A stretch of 21,715 nt of DNA from CAVSPO01 sp963730005 (GCA_963730005.1 CAVSPO010000030.1:1-21715), one strand, 5' to 3'. Positions 1 to 8,765 are shown, counted from the stretch's first letter. Numbers and translations: made by a program. The notes: generated by a model from the letters alone, not told the origin.

Positions 1-1228
1 TTGCCCGGTTCCCGCGCCGCGCTGGCTCGTGCCGGAGAAGTCCGGCTGGTACGTGTTGTGGCCCACGCCCATCTGATTGGTGGTGTCGGTCGCCACCGCC
101 GCGGCGGAACCGCCGATGGACGAGACGCCTGTGAGGCCAGCGGCCAGCACCATCCCGACCGCTCCCGCGGCTCCACCCATCGCACCCACGCCGCCGATGG
201 CGTTGGCTTGGCCCTGCAAGAATCGTTGGCTGGTGGCGGCCTCACCCTGGGCCTCGCCCTGCGAGCGGCCTGACGCGCCGGCCTGCGCGGCCGTACCCGC
301 GTCCCCTGCACCTCGTTGGCCGCTGAGGAGGCCGGACATCCCGCCCATCGCCGCCAGGCCCATCCGCACCGACGCCCCCGAGTTGGTGCCCGGGTCCATG
401 AAGGCGAGCAGCTTGAACAGCGCGAGCGGTGCCACGGCGGATATCAGCATCATCATCACCGCAGGCAGGGCCGTGCCGATCGCCTGATGGGTCTGGTCGG
501 CCTGCCCGCCGGCGACACCGGACGCCATCTGGACGCCGGTCCCCATGATGAGGGTCATCACCACGGGGGTGAAGGCTGCGGCGTGGAACCAGCGCAGCGA
601 CTTCCAGAACCACGCCCGTCCGGTGTCACCCACCAACCCGGCCGCCGAGAGGAGCAGTCGCGGCGAGCACGACCAGGGCCCCGGCGCGGGTCAGGATGAC
701 GATGAAGTGCGCGATCGACGCAAGACACAGCAACCCGCCCAGCAGCCCCAGGACGCCGGCGGTGACCACCTCGGTGACGTCGTCGACCTCCAGTCCCCCG
801 AGCGGATCCCAGCCCGACAACGAGTCTGCGGCGAACAGCGTCCGCATCAAGCCGTTGTTGAGGCCGGTGCAGGCGGCGATGACGGCAGCCGCGTAGGACA
901 GCCAGGCAGCCCACACGATGACGAACTGACCGACGCCGAGCAACAAGCGACCCAGGCTCTTGCCGTCTCGTCTCATCGCTGCGGTACCGAGTTGGAGCAT
1001 CACCATGATGATCAGGAACGTTGCGGCGATCCAGAACGTCGTCGAGTACAGGGCACCGGCCGGACCGCCCTCGCTGATGTCGGGGGTGAGGAAGTGTTCC
1101 TCCAGCTGCAAAACGAACCGCATGAGTAGCAGGCCGACGTTCCAGAGGCTCAACATGATGACGGTCCAGATGTCGGTCCCTACCTTGGTGGCCTGGCCGA
1201 CGAGCGAGTTGAACGGGTCAAGGGGCAT
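1..1228 (-). pseudogene. TrbL/VirB6-like conjugal transfer membrane protein, frameshifted and cut by the window edge
   Basis: Polytopic membrane protein, probably the inner-membrane channel component of an actinobacterial type IV secretion/conjugation machine. The first frame runs from ATG at 1228 to a stop at 626 and gives 200 residues with hydrophobic segments near residues 18-38, 62-82, 95-118 and 150-185. It ends just after LVVLAATAPL. The neighbouring frame then continues without a stop to base 1: SAAGLVGDTGRAWFWK, two more hydrophobic stretches (LPAVMMMLISAVAPLALF is one) and a Gly/Ala/Gln-rich tail typical of these proteins. Removing one C from the CC run at 651-652 joins the two frames. 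The real C-terminus lies outside the window. The gene sits 9 bp after the TcpC-like gene, with a weak Shine-Dalgarno. The membrane-channel role is inferred from topology, tail composition and neighbours. Confidence 0.72.
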
Positions 1229-1237
1229 GAGGGGTCG

Positions 1238-2070
1238 TCACCTGCCCGGCTTCGCCCAGACGCGCCAGCCTGCCCGGAACGCCAGGTCGGTGTCTGGCCA
1301 GGTCGACGGTGCGAGAGCCGGCGGGTCACCCGCGGCGATCAACCAGCGGTCACCGTCCCACTGCATGCGTTCGCAGTACCCGAACGCCATCCGCGCCTGG
1401 ACGTCGATGATTGCGCGAACGTCAGACAGGACGCAGGCCACCACCCAGTCGGGCCCGTCTGTGGCCTTGACCTGCGCGGCCATCGGGGTGATCACCACCG
1501 TCGTGCCGGGGTCCTTGACCGACCCCATCCGGGCCGAGGCGAGAAACGACTGGACGTGGCTCATCAACGGCCACTGCTCGCACCCCTGGCGCCTCAGGCA
1601 TCGACCAGGCCGCGTGTATCTCGTTCGCCCGCCCGATGCTCATCTCGGTCAGGACGGCCACCTTGATCTCGGCCAGCTGCCCGACCGCGCCTTCCGGTGT
1701 GTGCGGGAACCCGGTGGGGATCTTCGCCGGCCCGATCAGCCTCGACGCCGGGATCTCGATCACCGGCCCCGGCGTGGCGGCCGGGGTGCCGCGCCAAGCG
1801 TCCTCGGCGGAGACGGACAGCATGTCGGCAGCGGCGAGCGCGTCCCGACGTTGCGTCGTCGCTCACATCAGCGGTCGATGAATCTGCTTGTGAAACGGTG
1901 GTTACGCGGCTTGAAGGACGCGTGGGGACGATCGCCGAGTACACGACGTTGGCCAGACCTGCGAGCAGACAGATGACCGTGATCAGCACGAGGCTCAGCA
2001 CGGTCAGCAGCTTGCCCTGACCCCACGGTCGTGCGACCGGGGCGAGCGCTGCGGTGCGACGCGCGCTCAT
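1238..2070 (-). pseudogene. TcpC-like conjugal transfer protein, split by two apparent frameshifts
   Basis: Single-pass membrane protein with an extracytoplasmic domain, resembling the TcpC/VirB8-like scaffold of actinobacterial conjugation loci. Start ATG at 2070 overlaps the preceding stop (ATGA). A TM helix at about residues 20-46 (LLTVLSLVLITVICLLAGLA) is followed by three reading-frame segments. Segment one runs to about 1852. Segment two holds PTGFPHTPEGAVGQLAEI, a motif I recall from conserved proteins at this position in Streptomyces plasmids. Segment three begins near 1588 with QGCEQWPLMSHVQSFL and ends with APSTWPDTDLAFRAGWR at 1238. Dropping one A at 1851-1852 and one C at 1588-1589 restores a protein of about 275 residues. 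Two independent changes in homopolymer runs suggest sequence error more than decay. The TcpC assignment rests on topology and position. Confidence 0.7.
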
Positions 2071-2345
2071 CCGATGCACCCCGCTCCCGTGATGCTGGCC
2101 ACCATCGATGGCAGCACCATGTAGGCGATCGCGGCGATGAACACCACGACCACCCCGGTCACACCGGCCTTGCTGGCGTGCGGCATGCCGAAGATCCGGC
2201 CCGCGACGACCGCGCCCAGGGCGACCACCACGCCGATCAGGAACAACGCCAGCACACCCCACAGGACGTAACCCGTCAGCTGATCGGCGTACACCTGCGC
2301 CCCCGGCGGAGCGACCGGGCAGATCTCCATCGGGACCAGAATCAT
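2067..2345 (-). CDS. small two-TM membrane protein, VirB2/TrbC-like topology
   Basis: A 92-residue protein with a short N-terminus (MILVPMEICPVAPPG) and two hydrophobic helices at about residues 25-50 and 62-85, joined by a short basic loop (GRIFGMPHASKAG). This size and hairpin topology match VirB2/TrbC-type conjugative pilins or small T4SS inner-membrane subunits, but no sequence motif proves it. Start ATG at 2345 overlaps the stop of the upstream gene (ATGA) and has GAAAGGAAG as Shine-Dalgarno 4 bases upstream. An upstream in-frame extension to 2582 is only a shadow of the neighbouring gene. Its stop overlaps the next start, so translation is probably coupled. It lies directly before the TcpC-like and TrbL-like genes, which supports a role in the transfer channel. 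Confidence 0.7.
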   Translation of the reverse strand: MILVPMEICPVAPPGAQVYADQLTGYVLWGVLALFLIGVVVALGAVVAGRIFGMPHASKAGVTGVVVVFIAAIAYMVLPSMVASITGAGCIG

Positions 2346-3151
2346 CGGACTTCCTTTCGAGCATCGACACCGGCGGCAATGGGGGTGGAATCCAGGACCT
2401 GCTCTGCGGCGGACAGCAGAGCCGGGGGCAGCGGACGCGAGTCGACCCCGCTCAGACGAAGCGATGAGATGAGCGGGATGGCGAACACACGTCCACGCCG
2501 GTGGACCTGGCGCGTGTGAGGGGCCCGAACGTGCTGGCCAGGCCTCGCGGCCACCTGCGTAAGGCTGGCCCCAGCAGCGCAACCTGGCAGGAGTCGGGAC
2601 GGTCCAACAAGGCCCAGGGTCATCTCCAGGCGACGCAGACCCGGCACCGAGGCTGTCGAGGTGACGAGCACCGCCGGGCTGGTCGTGAGCACCGAGGCCA
2701 ACCAGCCACCCGAGGCCAGCACGACCCGCGGGTCACAACTCACATCGACCACCGTCAACCGCGAGATCCTGTCGACGACCGAAGGCCGAGGCATGTCGGT
2801 GCAGCCAGCCACCTCCCGAGCGACACGCTCGACCAACACGTCACCCCTCAGACCGCGCGTCCAGTTGCCGTCGTAGTCGCCCAACTCGGCCGTGGGTGCC
2901 GCCACCAGCCCACATCGGTCAGGCAGGGCACACTCGACGACGCGTGCCGGCGCGGACGCCGTGGCAAGAGCGAGCGACAAGGTTGAGGCACCCGACTGCC
3001 CGTGGGCACCCACCACCGGCAACACCTGTTCGCCTGGCTCCGGCGTCCATGCCATGGCGTTCGGGTTGAGCGGGGTGGCTGCCGGGTCGCGGAAGACCCC
3101 GGACTCCACCGCCCGCCACGCCCGCTTCAGTTCGGCGACGGTGGCGGTCAC
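2342..3151 (-). CDS. MinD/ParA-like protein of the transfer operon with degenerate P-loop
   Basis: A 269-residue protein with GTG start at 3151 overlapping the preceding stop (GTGA). A P-loop-like segment, GAHGQSGASTLSLALA (residues about 48-63), has the glycine spacing of MinD/ParA/CpaE proteins, but Ala stands where the catalytic Lys should be. A switch-like strand (LTVVDVSCDPRVVLASGG, about 133-150) follows. The C-terminal part between about 2587 and 2509 reads better one frame over (VALLGPALRRWPRGLASTFG) than in the literal frame, which is stop-free by luck. One extra C at 2586-2587 and one missing C near 2509-2510 would explain this. Probably a regulatory or scaffolding partner in the transfer system, not an active ATPase. 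It was called from the motif layout and operon position. The family is commonly annotated as hypothetical in actinobacteria. Confidence 0.68.
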   Translation of the reverse strand: MTATVAELKRAWRAVESGVFRDPAATPLNPNAMAWTPEPGEQVLPVVGAHGQSGASTLSLALATASAPARVVECALPDRCGLVAAPTAELGDYDGNWTRGLRGDVLVERVAREVAGCTDMPRPSVVDRISRLTVVDVSCDPRVVLASGGWLASVLTTSPAVLVTSTASVPGLRRLEMTLGLVGPSRLLPGCAAGASLTQVAARPGQHVRAPHTRQVHRRGRVFAIPLISSLRLSGVDSRPLPPALLSAAEQVLDSTPIAAGVDARKEVR

Positions 3152-3345
3152 GGTGCCGTGTCCGTCTTGAGGAGCCGGGTCCGCTCCAGCAGCGCCTCCC
3201 GCAGGACGTCCGAGGGGAGCGTCTGGAGTTGCACCTGGGCCGCCTGGACGGCCTCCAGGCGTTTGACGGCGCGTGACACCGCCTCAATGGCCGCAGCCCC
3301 ACTGGTGGCCACCCCGATCAGTTCGTTGATGTCATCAAGGTTCAT
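3148..3345 (-). CDS. 65-aa conserved hypothetical protein of the transfer operon
   Basis: A small soluble protein, MNLDDINELIGVATSGAA followed by an amphipathic helical stretch (VKRLEAVQAAQVQLQTL) and a charged C-terminus (EALLERTRLLKTD). No membrane segment and no known domain is visible. Start ATG at 3345 is preceded by GGAAGGAC 6 bases upstream. The stop overlaps the GTG of the MinD-like gene, so the two are probably translated together. The spacing of 58 bp from the upstream regulator gene fits one operon. It may be a helical adaptor for the MinD-like protein, but that is only inference from coupling. Confidence 0.66.
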   Translation of the reverse strand: MNLDDINELIGVATSGAAAIEAVSRAVKRLEAVQAAQVQLQTLPSDVLREALLERTRLLKTDTAP

Positions 3346-3403
3346 GTCTGAGTCCTTCCCACCAACCCAAGTCACCCGGCACGTCCTCATGGACACGGGA
3401 GGC

Positions 3404-4231
3404 TCACGCGGCCGAACTGGCCCAGAACCGCTGGCGGGTGTCAGCGTCCGACAGCACCGACAAGCACCTGGACGCCTTCCTGCGGATCGTCCGGGCTGAC
3501 ATACCCAGCCGCTGACCAACCGCCTCGGACGCGTGCACCGACATGAGTCCCTCCACACCCGCCCGTCGCGGCGCCTGGTCGTCGGCGGCGTTGGCGAGCG
3601 CCAGCAGCAGCTCGATGTCACCGTCGGTGACCAATCCGTCCGACCTCGCCCACGTCAGGAACCGGCCCAATTCGTCGGGGTCGGGTGCAGGATCGACCAA
3701 CCAGATCGGGGCACCCCACCGATCGACGGTCACCTCAGGGAAGTGCCCGAACAAGACGATGTTCGACCACGTCCGGTCGAGCCGACTGGCCTCGCCCACC
3801 CCGAAGGACGCCAGCGTCGAGCGCCGGACACTCCACACGATGTTCGGGGCAACCCTCAGCTCGGAGTCCCAGGGGAACGTCCGACACGCGAGCCACAGCT
3901 CTGACGCTGCCACCCTGTTCAACTCGTCCGAGTTCAGCGATCTGGACGAGGCGTTCTGCTTCATCAGTTTGTTCAGGACCCCTGGGATCAGGAGGCTGCA
4001 CAACACCGCAGCGGCCTCCGGGCAGTCGGCTGCGTCCTTGTCGGCCAGCCGCGCCAGGCCTCGCAGCACCTCATCCCGGTCATCCCAGGTGCCTGACTTT
4101 GAGGCCTGGACGACGTCCTCCACGCTGGTCAGTTCTCCCAGCAAGGGGTGCCGTAGCCCCCAGCCCACCACCAGTGCTTCGGCGCTGACCAGCAGCTCGT
4201 CCAGCCCCAGCGCGTACTCGATCGTGATCAT
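3404..4231 (-). CDS. HTH transcriptional regulator, sigma-70 region 4-like C-terminus
   Basis: A 275-residue cytoplasmic protein and the first gene of the transfer operon. The C-terminal part (about 240-262) contains a helix-turn-helix, EAVGQRLGMSARTIRRKASR, like sigma region 4 or LuxR-type DNA-binding helices. The N-terminal two thirds are mixed helical with acidic patches (WLVDPAPDPDELGRFLTWAR near 185-204), and I do not recognise a sigma region 2. I chose ATG at 4231 because GGAAGGAC lies 5 bases upstream. A second ATG at 4264 has no clear Shine-Dalgarno. The 4231 site sits in an 11-bp hairpin (4236-4261), so translation may be controlled by RNA structure or the dyad may be an operator. 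Likely role: regulator of the transfer genes. Related HTH proteins recur in Streptomyces conjugative elements, as I recall. Confidence 0.7.
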   Translation of the reverse strand: MITIEYALGLDELLVSAEALVVGWGLRHPLLGELTSVEDVVQASKSGTWDDRDEVLRGLARLADKDAADCPEAAAVLCSLLIPGVLNKLMKQNASSRSLNSDELNRVAASELWLACRTFPWDSELRVAPNIVWSVRRSTLASFGVGEASRLDRTWSNIVLFGHFPEVTVDRWGAPIWLVDPAPDPDELGRFLTWARSDGLVTDGDIELLLALANAADDQAPRRAGVEGLMSVHASEAVGQRLGMSARTIRRKASRCLSVLSDADTRQRFWASSAA

Positions 4232-4235
4232 GACA

Positions 4236-4261
4236 GTCCTTCCGTCGGTTGACGGAAGGAC
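4236..4261 (-). promoter_or_regulatory. perfect 11-bp inverted repeat covering the Shine-Dalgarno of the HTH gene
   Basis: GTCCTTCCGTC (4236-4246) and GACGGAAGGAC (4251-4261) are exact inverted complements around a 4-base loop. On the minus-strand transcript the 3' arm contains the GGAAGG Shine-Dalgarno of the gene starting at 4231. Folding would hide the ribosome site. The same dyad could equally serve as a DNA operator for the encoded HTH protein. Confidence 0.7.
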
Positions 4262-4264
4262 CAT

Positions 4265-4519
4265 CGGTGGCCTGCGTACTCATCTCCGTTTGTCCACAGG
4301 GCAATTCGGAGGGGGTTACGCAGTGGTTACGCAGGGGCAACGTGCCGTTGACAAGGCGTTTGTGAAGTTTGTGCATTGATCTGTTTGGAGGGGGGTTGAC
4401 AGGCGTCTGCTGCCACACCCGAAGCCGGCAGGGCTTGTCCGAGGGCCGCTTCGTGTTACCTCGTGACATGACACTCTCGGGACGCTCACGGGACGTGCGA
4501 GTATTCGGGCTCCAAACAC
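4265..4519. promoter_or_regulatory. intergenic control region of the transfer operon with direct and inverted repeats
   Basis: No gene is supported here. The stretch should hold the promoter of the leftward transfer operon. Visible signals are two copies of GGTTACGCAG (4314-4323 and 4325-4334, 11-bp period), an inverted partial copy CCTGCGTA at 4271-4278, and a short direct repeat TTTGTG at 4359-4373. Two TTGACA hexamers on the plus strand (at 4348 and about 4397) have no plus-strand gene behind them. A leftward TTGTCA (about 4349-4354) might be a -35 box, but I see no convincing -10. Confidence 0.5.
4314..4334 (+). repeat. tandem GGTTACGCAG repeat with 11-bp period
   Basis: Two exact 10-bp copies separated by a single T put both on the same face of the DNA helix. 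A third, inverted partial copy (CCTGCGTA, 4271-4278) lies closer to the first gene. This arrangement is typical of a regulator binding site. Confidence 0.65.
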
Positions 4520-4551
4520 GAAGTGTCGCCCAGCCTTTCGACTGGGCGACA
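4520..4551. terminator. strong bidirectional rho-independent-type terminator
   Basis: AGTGTCGCCCAG (4520-4531) and CTGGGCGACACT (4540-4551) form a perfect 12-bp stem with an 8-base loop. It begins 20 bp after the last gene of the pilus operon (stop at 4571-4573). On the minus strand it is followed by TCGTGTTT, a weak T tract. It separates the pilus operon from the transfer operon promoter. Confidence 0.85.
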
Positions 4552-4570
4552 CTCTTGGTCTGTAATCGAC

Positions 4571-5082
4571 CTACTTGGGGACGATGCGATCGACCACGTC
4601 CCGCCACTCCCCCAGGAAGTTGCTGGCCTGATCGGATGACCAGTTGGGTACGAAGCGTTCTGCCGGGCTCCACGCCGGGATGCAGTCCGCCAGCGCACGA
4701 CCTGGTTCGATGGCTTTGCGGGCCAACTCCACCGCTCCCAAGGGGGTCGCGTGGGGCGACGAGCAGGTCTCGACCTCCACCTGCATCATGTCGGCCACGG
4801 CCTGCATGCCAGCAGCCCCCGGCCTGTCCACGAAAGGACACGTCAAACTCGCTGAGCTACCCACCGGCTTCGGTCAGCCACTCGAGGGACTCTCCGGACA
4901 CGTTCCCGCGCTGTTCCAGCCGCAGAACTCCCCCCGCAGGTGAGTTAGGCGATCGTCGGCGCTGGCGGGAACATCCTGGCCGCCTTCGCTGCCCGGGATG
5001 ACAGTTGCGGGGTGCTCCCAAATCCATTCAACTCAACCGGCGAGTCGCTCCAGAGAGCCACCGTCTCAGGCAACGACGGCAT
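4571..5082 (-). pseudogene. terminal pilus-operon gene of unknown function with disrupted frame
   Basis: I do not recognise this protein. The region reads as good coding in three successive frames. MPSLPETVALWSDSPVELNG starts at ATG 5082 and runs to AAKAAR, then DVPASADDRLTHLRG follows, then VLRLEQRGNVSGESLEWLTE. The last is an intact 97-codon frame from GTG at 4864 to a stop at 4571 (ending GEWRDVVDRIVPK). Adding one G at the GG of 4975-4976 and one at the G6 run of 4930-4935, and removing one at 4860-4862, joins everything into one protein of about 165-170 residues. Alternatively the 97-aa frame is a separate gene whose GTG overlaps the previous stop. The gene lies 51 bp after the LysM-BTAD gene and before the operon terminator. 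The helical, acidic content slightly recalls WXG100-type proteins, but that is speculation. Confidence 0.5.
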
Positions 5083-5133
5083 CTCAGTTCCCGCTGGCCA
5101 GATCCAAGGAGCCAGCAAGCAGCTAAAGCCGCC

Positions 5134-8100
5134 CTACGACGCCGTCCGCCGACCCAGCCACTCGAAGCTCGCGATGATCTCCGCGGTCCGCTCGCTGATG
5201 TCCTCGGGCAACCCAGTCTCGTCGAACACGTCGCACACCTCCTCGTACACGATCCGTCCTGGCCTCTTCGGTGTGCCCTTCGGCGTGGGTGACCGCCGCC
5301 AGGTCGAGCTTGGGAATGGTGTCGTACGGCGCCGCCACCAGAGCCTTCTCGACCGTTGCCCGAGCCTTGCGCAGATCGCCCGCCTTCAGAAAGTGCGTGG
5401 TGACGAGATGGGCGACATCGACGATGGCGCACACCATGTGATGGTCGATGTTCATGTCCGCCAACCAGGACCAGCCGTTTTCGCGCAGCTGGTCGAAGGG
5501 TCGACCCAAGACCAGCTCCAGAGCGGTCATTAGGTCTGGGATGCCCTTACTCCCCCTGGCCTCACCGCGCGCCCGCAGTCGCCGGAAGAGGTCAACGTCG
5601 ACGAGCAGGTCATCGACCTGATAGACGGCGGCACCGCGGGTCTTGGCGGCCCTCGACTTGTTGGCGTCGGGCAGATGGTCCTCGCCGGTGCGCGGGTTGA
5701 CCCCGAGCCAGTCGCGAAGGATCTTCACGGAGTTCCGGGAGGTGCTGGGTTTGTGCGCGAAGGCGGTCGCCACCTCTTCCGGGGTCGCCCCGTGCTCTTT
5801 CAGCGCGATGAAGGCGAGGAGTTCGGTGAAGAAGGGCTTCCGATTGGCGAGCGCGATCCCGTGCGCCCGAACACTGACCGGGCCGAGCAGGGTCAGTCGG
5901 GGCCGCCAGCAGGCCTCTGCGAACCAGTCGGCGACATCGGCGTCCAGACTCGGGTCAGCCTTCTCGACTGCGTCACGGACCTTCGCTGTGATCTTGGGTG
6001 CCAGGTCCTCAAGGTCCTCGGGGGTGGTCGCCTCAGGAAGTGGGAGACCGTCGTCCTCGATGACAGTGTGCGTTGGCACGAGGGCGTCGATCGTGCGCGG
6101 GATCGTGAGCTCGTCACGAAGGGCACCGGCGTCGTCGGTCAGGGCCCGCCAGCCGTCGGTCTCACCACTGGTTGCCGGCATCGGGGAGTCGTCGAGCCGG
6201 TCGGCCTGCCCCATCAGGGACGCGCAGCCTCGCGCCTCGGCGGGTGTCAATCCGACCGCGACCAGGTCGAGGCCGATCTCGCCGATCAGGACGCGTCCTT
6301 GCGGGGTGAACACCAGCTCGGGTCCGGTGATCGCATCGGTGTGACCGCCGACGATGATCGCCACGCCGGTGGTCACGGGTTGGTTCTGGACCATCTCGAT
6401 GAGCCTGCGCAGGTCGTCGCTGCCGGCGACGGTGTCGGTGTCAACGAGCACCGCCTGGGCCCACCACATGTCGTCGCCGGGTTTGGTTGCCCTTGCGGTG
6501 GGGGCGTCGGCGTCAACCTCCGTGGCAAAGGCTGCTGCGTCCTTCGCTTCTCGCAGCAGATCCTGAATGACAGGGTCCGGCTCAGCGGGGGTGTTGAACC
6601 GTTCGGGGTTCATGCCGTGGGTTTCTTCGGCGACCCCCAGGCAGGTCACCCGGGCATCACGAGACCAAGGGTTGACCGCCACTTCTGCGGCGACGTACCG
6701 CAGGAAGTCGTGGGCGTTGACCGGATCACCGGTGACCTGGATGGTGCCGAGTTGTTCGAGGTTGAGTAGCCAGATGTCACCGGCATCGCTGGTGCCGCTC
6801 GTGACCAGCAACGGGTAGGGAGCCGGCTGGAATATGCTGAGCGGCCCCATCTGTTCGAGGTCGGTGTCGCTGGCCAGCGTCCAACGCAACCGGCTGTCGT
6901 CCAGCGCGGCCCATGGCGCATCCAACGTCGCATGCTCTGCCAGGTGCAAGGTGAGGGCCTCATCCCCCAGTTCGACCGCAGCAACCTTCGGCATGGGGAC
7001 GCCGGTTTGGGTGTGGCGGACCGCCAGGTGGCGCAGCGCGAGATCCATGAACGTGACCGCCGGTGCGGCCACCGATCCCACGACCCAGATCGTCTTCTCG
7101 ACGGGGGCGATGCGGGCCTCCGGGATGGGGATGCTGTGTCCGGGTCGCCGGAGTCGGAACTGCTGTTCCCGTCGTCTGCGCAGCAGCAACATCGCCGAAC
7201 CGGCAAGCACTGCCCCGCCCATGCTGAACCCGGTCAGCAGCCACGGCGCCGACAGGCCGGCGACAGGGTTGGTGACGGTGGTCTGCGGCGCGGGATCATC
7301 GTCGACTTCGTCGTTGGCCGGTTCTTCGGCAGACTCCCCGGCCGGTTCCTCGGCCGGTCTCTCGGCCGGCGGGGCGGTGGACCTTGGGGCCTCCTGTGGT
7401 GCGGGCGCGACCGGCTGGCCGGGGGCAGGTGTGACCTCAGCGCGCTGGGGGGCGGGTGCCGGCGCGTGCACACTGCTGACGGCACTGGGGAGGGTCAACT
7501 TCCAGCCGGGCTCGAGGACGTCCGGGTCGCTGAGCTGCCGGCCGTCCGGCTGCACCACGGCGCGGGACGCGTGGTAGATCTCGGGCCAACGCTCCGGGTC
7601 ACCTAGATGGTCTGCCGCGATCCAGGACAGAGTGTCGCCTGGCTGCACCACGACCGTTCCCGGCTCTGCGGCTGTCGCATGCGCGGGAACCCGCAGCGTC
7701 CAGCCCTCAACGATGAGGTCAGGGTTGGTCAGCCGTCCCCCGTCTGGCTGCGCCACGTCCAGTGAGGCGTCGAAAATCTCCGGCCAACGGTCGTCGTCTC
7801 CAAGGTGAGTCTCGGCGAGCGCGGACAGGGTGTCGCCCGGCTGGACGACGTGGTCAATCAACTCGTCTGTGCCCGGGGTGCCGTCCGGCGGTGTCGCGGG
7901 GGCTTGCGGAAGGAAGTTGGTGGGCAGCGCGGTGGCCACCGGCGACGCGGGAGCCTCGTCGGCGAGCGCGTAGCTCATCCCGCCCAACGCCGGCGGAGCA
8001 GAGACGACCAGCATGGCTGCCGTGGCCACGAGTCGGCGGGCAACCGACTGGGGCAGCACGCGGATGGTGGGGGCCTTGATCCCCCGCACCACTGCCGCGA

Positions 8101-8338
8101 TCTCGATGAGTAGCGACACGGCGAGAACCGCCCACACCACCCAGCCGGCGATCACCATGGCCCCCAGGGCGAGGGTGCCGTCATCGGGCGTGGAAAGCCA
8201 GCCCCACACCTGCTGCAGGCTGGGCAGCGTCGCGGGAAGCACGGTCCCGCCGACCGCGACCAGAACCACCGGCATTCCCACGACGATCGCAAGCACCGTC
8301 AGGCTCGCCAGCAACCCCACCAACCTGTCGCGAATCAT
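5134..8338 (-). CDS. membrane-anchored LysM and BTAD (SARP-like) protein, C-terminal frameshift
   Basis: A protein of about 1070 residues. Helices near residues 7-33, 58-82 and 101-121 anchor the N-terminus. Two LysM repeats follow (about 162-218 and 228-284, each with VVQPGDTLS and RWPEI), then a Pro/Ala/Glu-rich linker (290-350) and another TM helix (364-386) ending in RRRR. The long cytoplasmic part ends in a winged helix plus bacterial transcriptional activator (BTAD/TPR-like) domain from about residue 825 (LTLLGPVSVRAHG). LysM binds peptidoglycan, so the protein could couple wall and cytoplasm. ATG at 8338 overlaps the preceding stop. The literal frame ends at 5123 in an Arg-rich tail, but one frame over reads VYEEVCDVFDETGLPEDI and stops at 5134. 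Removing one G at 5254-5255 joins them. Homologues are found in actinobacterial Tad/conjugation loci. Their function is not established. Confidence 0.85.
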
Positions 8339-8763
8339 CTCGGTGCCCCTTCGTAGGCGCGCACGACGTCAGCGGACGCCGTACCGCTGACCGGTAGCGT
8401 GTTGATGCCCATGATCGACAGGAACTCGCACTCGTAGGTGCTTGTCACTGCTACGTTGACCACGGTCCCGGTCACGCTCACGCTGCCTTGCAGTCCGGCT
8501 TGCGCGAGGTAGGCGCCGGCCGCAGCCACGACCCGGGCGGCATCGGGCTGCACCTGGCCTCCGCGGGCCAACGCGTCCAGCTGCACCGCCTGACCGGCAG
8601 CACGTGCGGCCTGGGCTGCGGCGACCCTGGCGTGGTGTTCGGCGGCCGCCTGTCCGCTGAAGTCGGCAGCGATTCCGACGATGATGATCATGCAGAAGGA
8701 GGCCAGGACGACCCACAGGCTGATCGACCCTCGCTCGTTTCCGGGGTGTGGATGGGGGGCCAT
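8335..8763 (-). CDS. TadG/TadE-like minor pilin (third pseudopilin)
   Basis: A 142-residue protein beginning MAPHPHPGNERGS, followed by one hydrophobic helix (about residues 14-36) and an Ala-rich extracytoplasmic domain with a few beta-type segments (VSVTGTVVNVAVTSTYEC). The NERG/S junction before the helix matches the prepilin cleavage site of TadE/TadF-type proteins, but the conserved Glu at +5 is replaced by Trp (SISLW). Start ATG at 8763 has GAGGAAGG about 5 bases upstream. A longer frame to 9426 is a shadow of neighbouring genes. The stop overlaps the LysM-BTAD start. Probably a minor pilus or envelope subunit. Confidence 0.8.
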   Translation of the reverse strand: MAPHPHPGNERGSISLWVVLASFCMIIIVGIAADFSGQAAAEHHARVAAAQAARAAGQAVQLDALARGGQVQPDAARVVAAAGAYLAQAGLQGSVSVTGTVVNVAVTSTYECEFLSIMGINTLPVSGTASADVVRAYEGAPR

Positions 8764-8765
8764 TC

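Noticed and set aside
640..660. Programmed ribosomal frameshifting in the TrbL-like gene
   Set aside because: No slippery heptamer or following pseudoknot is evident, and similar changes occur in many unrelated genes, so sequence error is simpler.
960..1976. Long plus-strand open frame of 338 codons
   Set aside because: It lies antisense to the TrbL-like and TcpC-like genes, has a composition typical of high-GC antisense frames (Arg, Pro, Ser-rich) and no ribosome site.
3543..4379. Plus-strand open frame of 278 codons
   Set aside because: Antisense to the HTH regulator; Ser/Thr-rich shadow without family motifs.
4348..4402. TTGACA hexamers on the plus strand as promoters
   Set aside because: No plausible -10 at proper spacing and no plus-strand gene downstream before the terminator.
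5675..6769. Plus-strand open frame of 364 codons
   Set aside because: Antisense to the LysM-BTAD gene, which has clear domains; no start signals.
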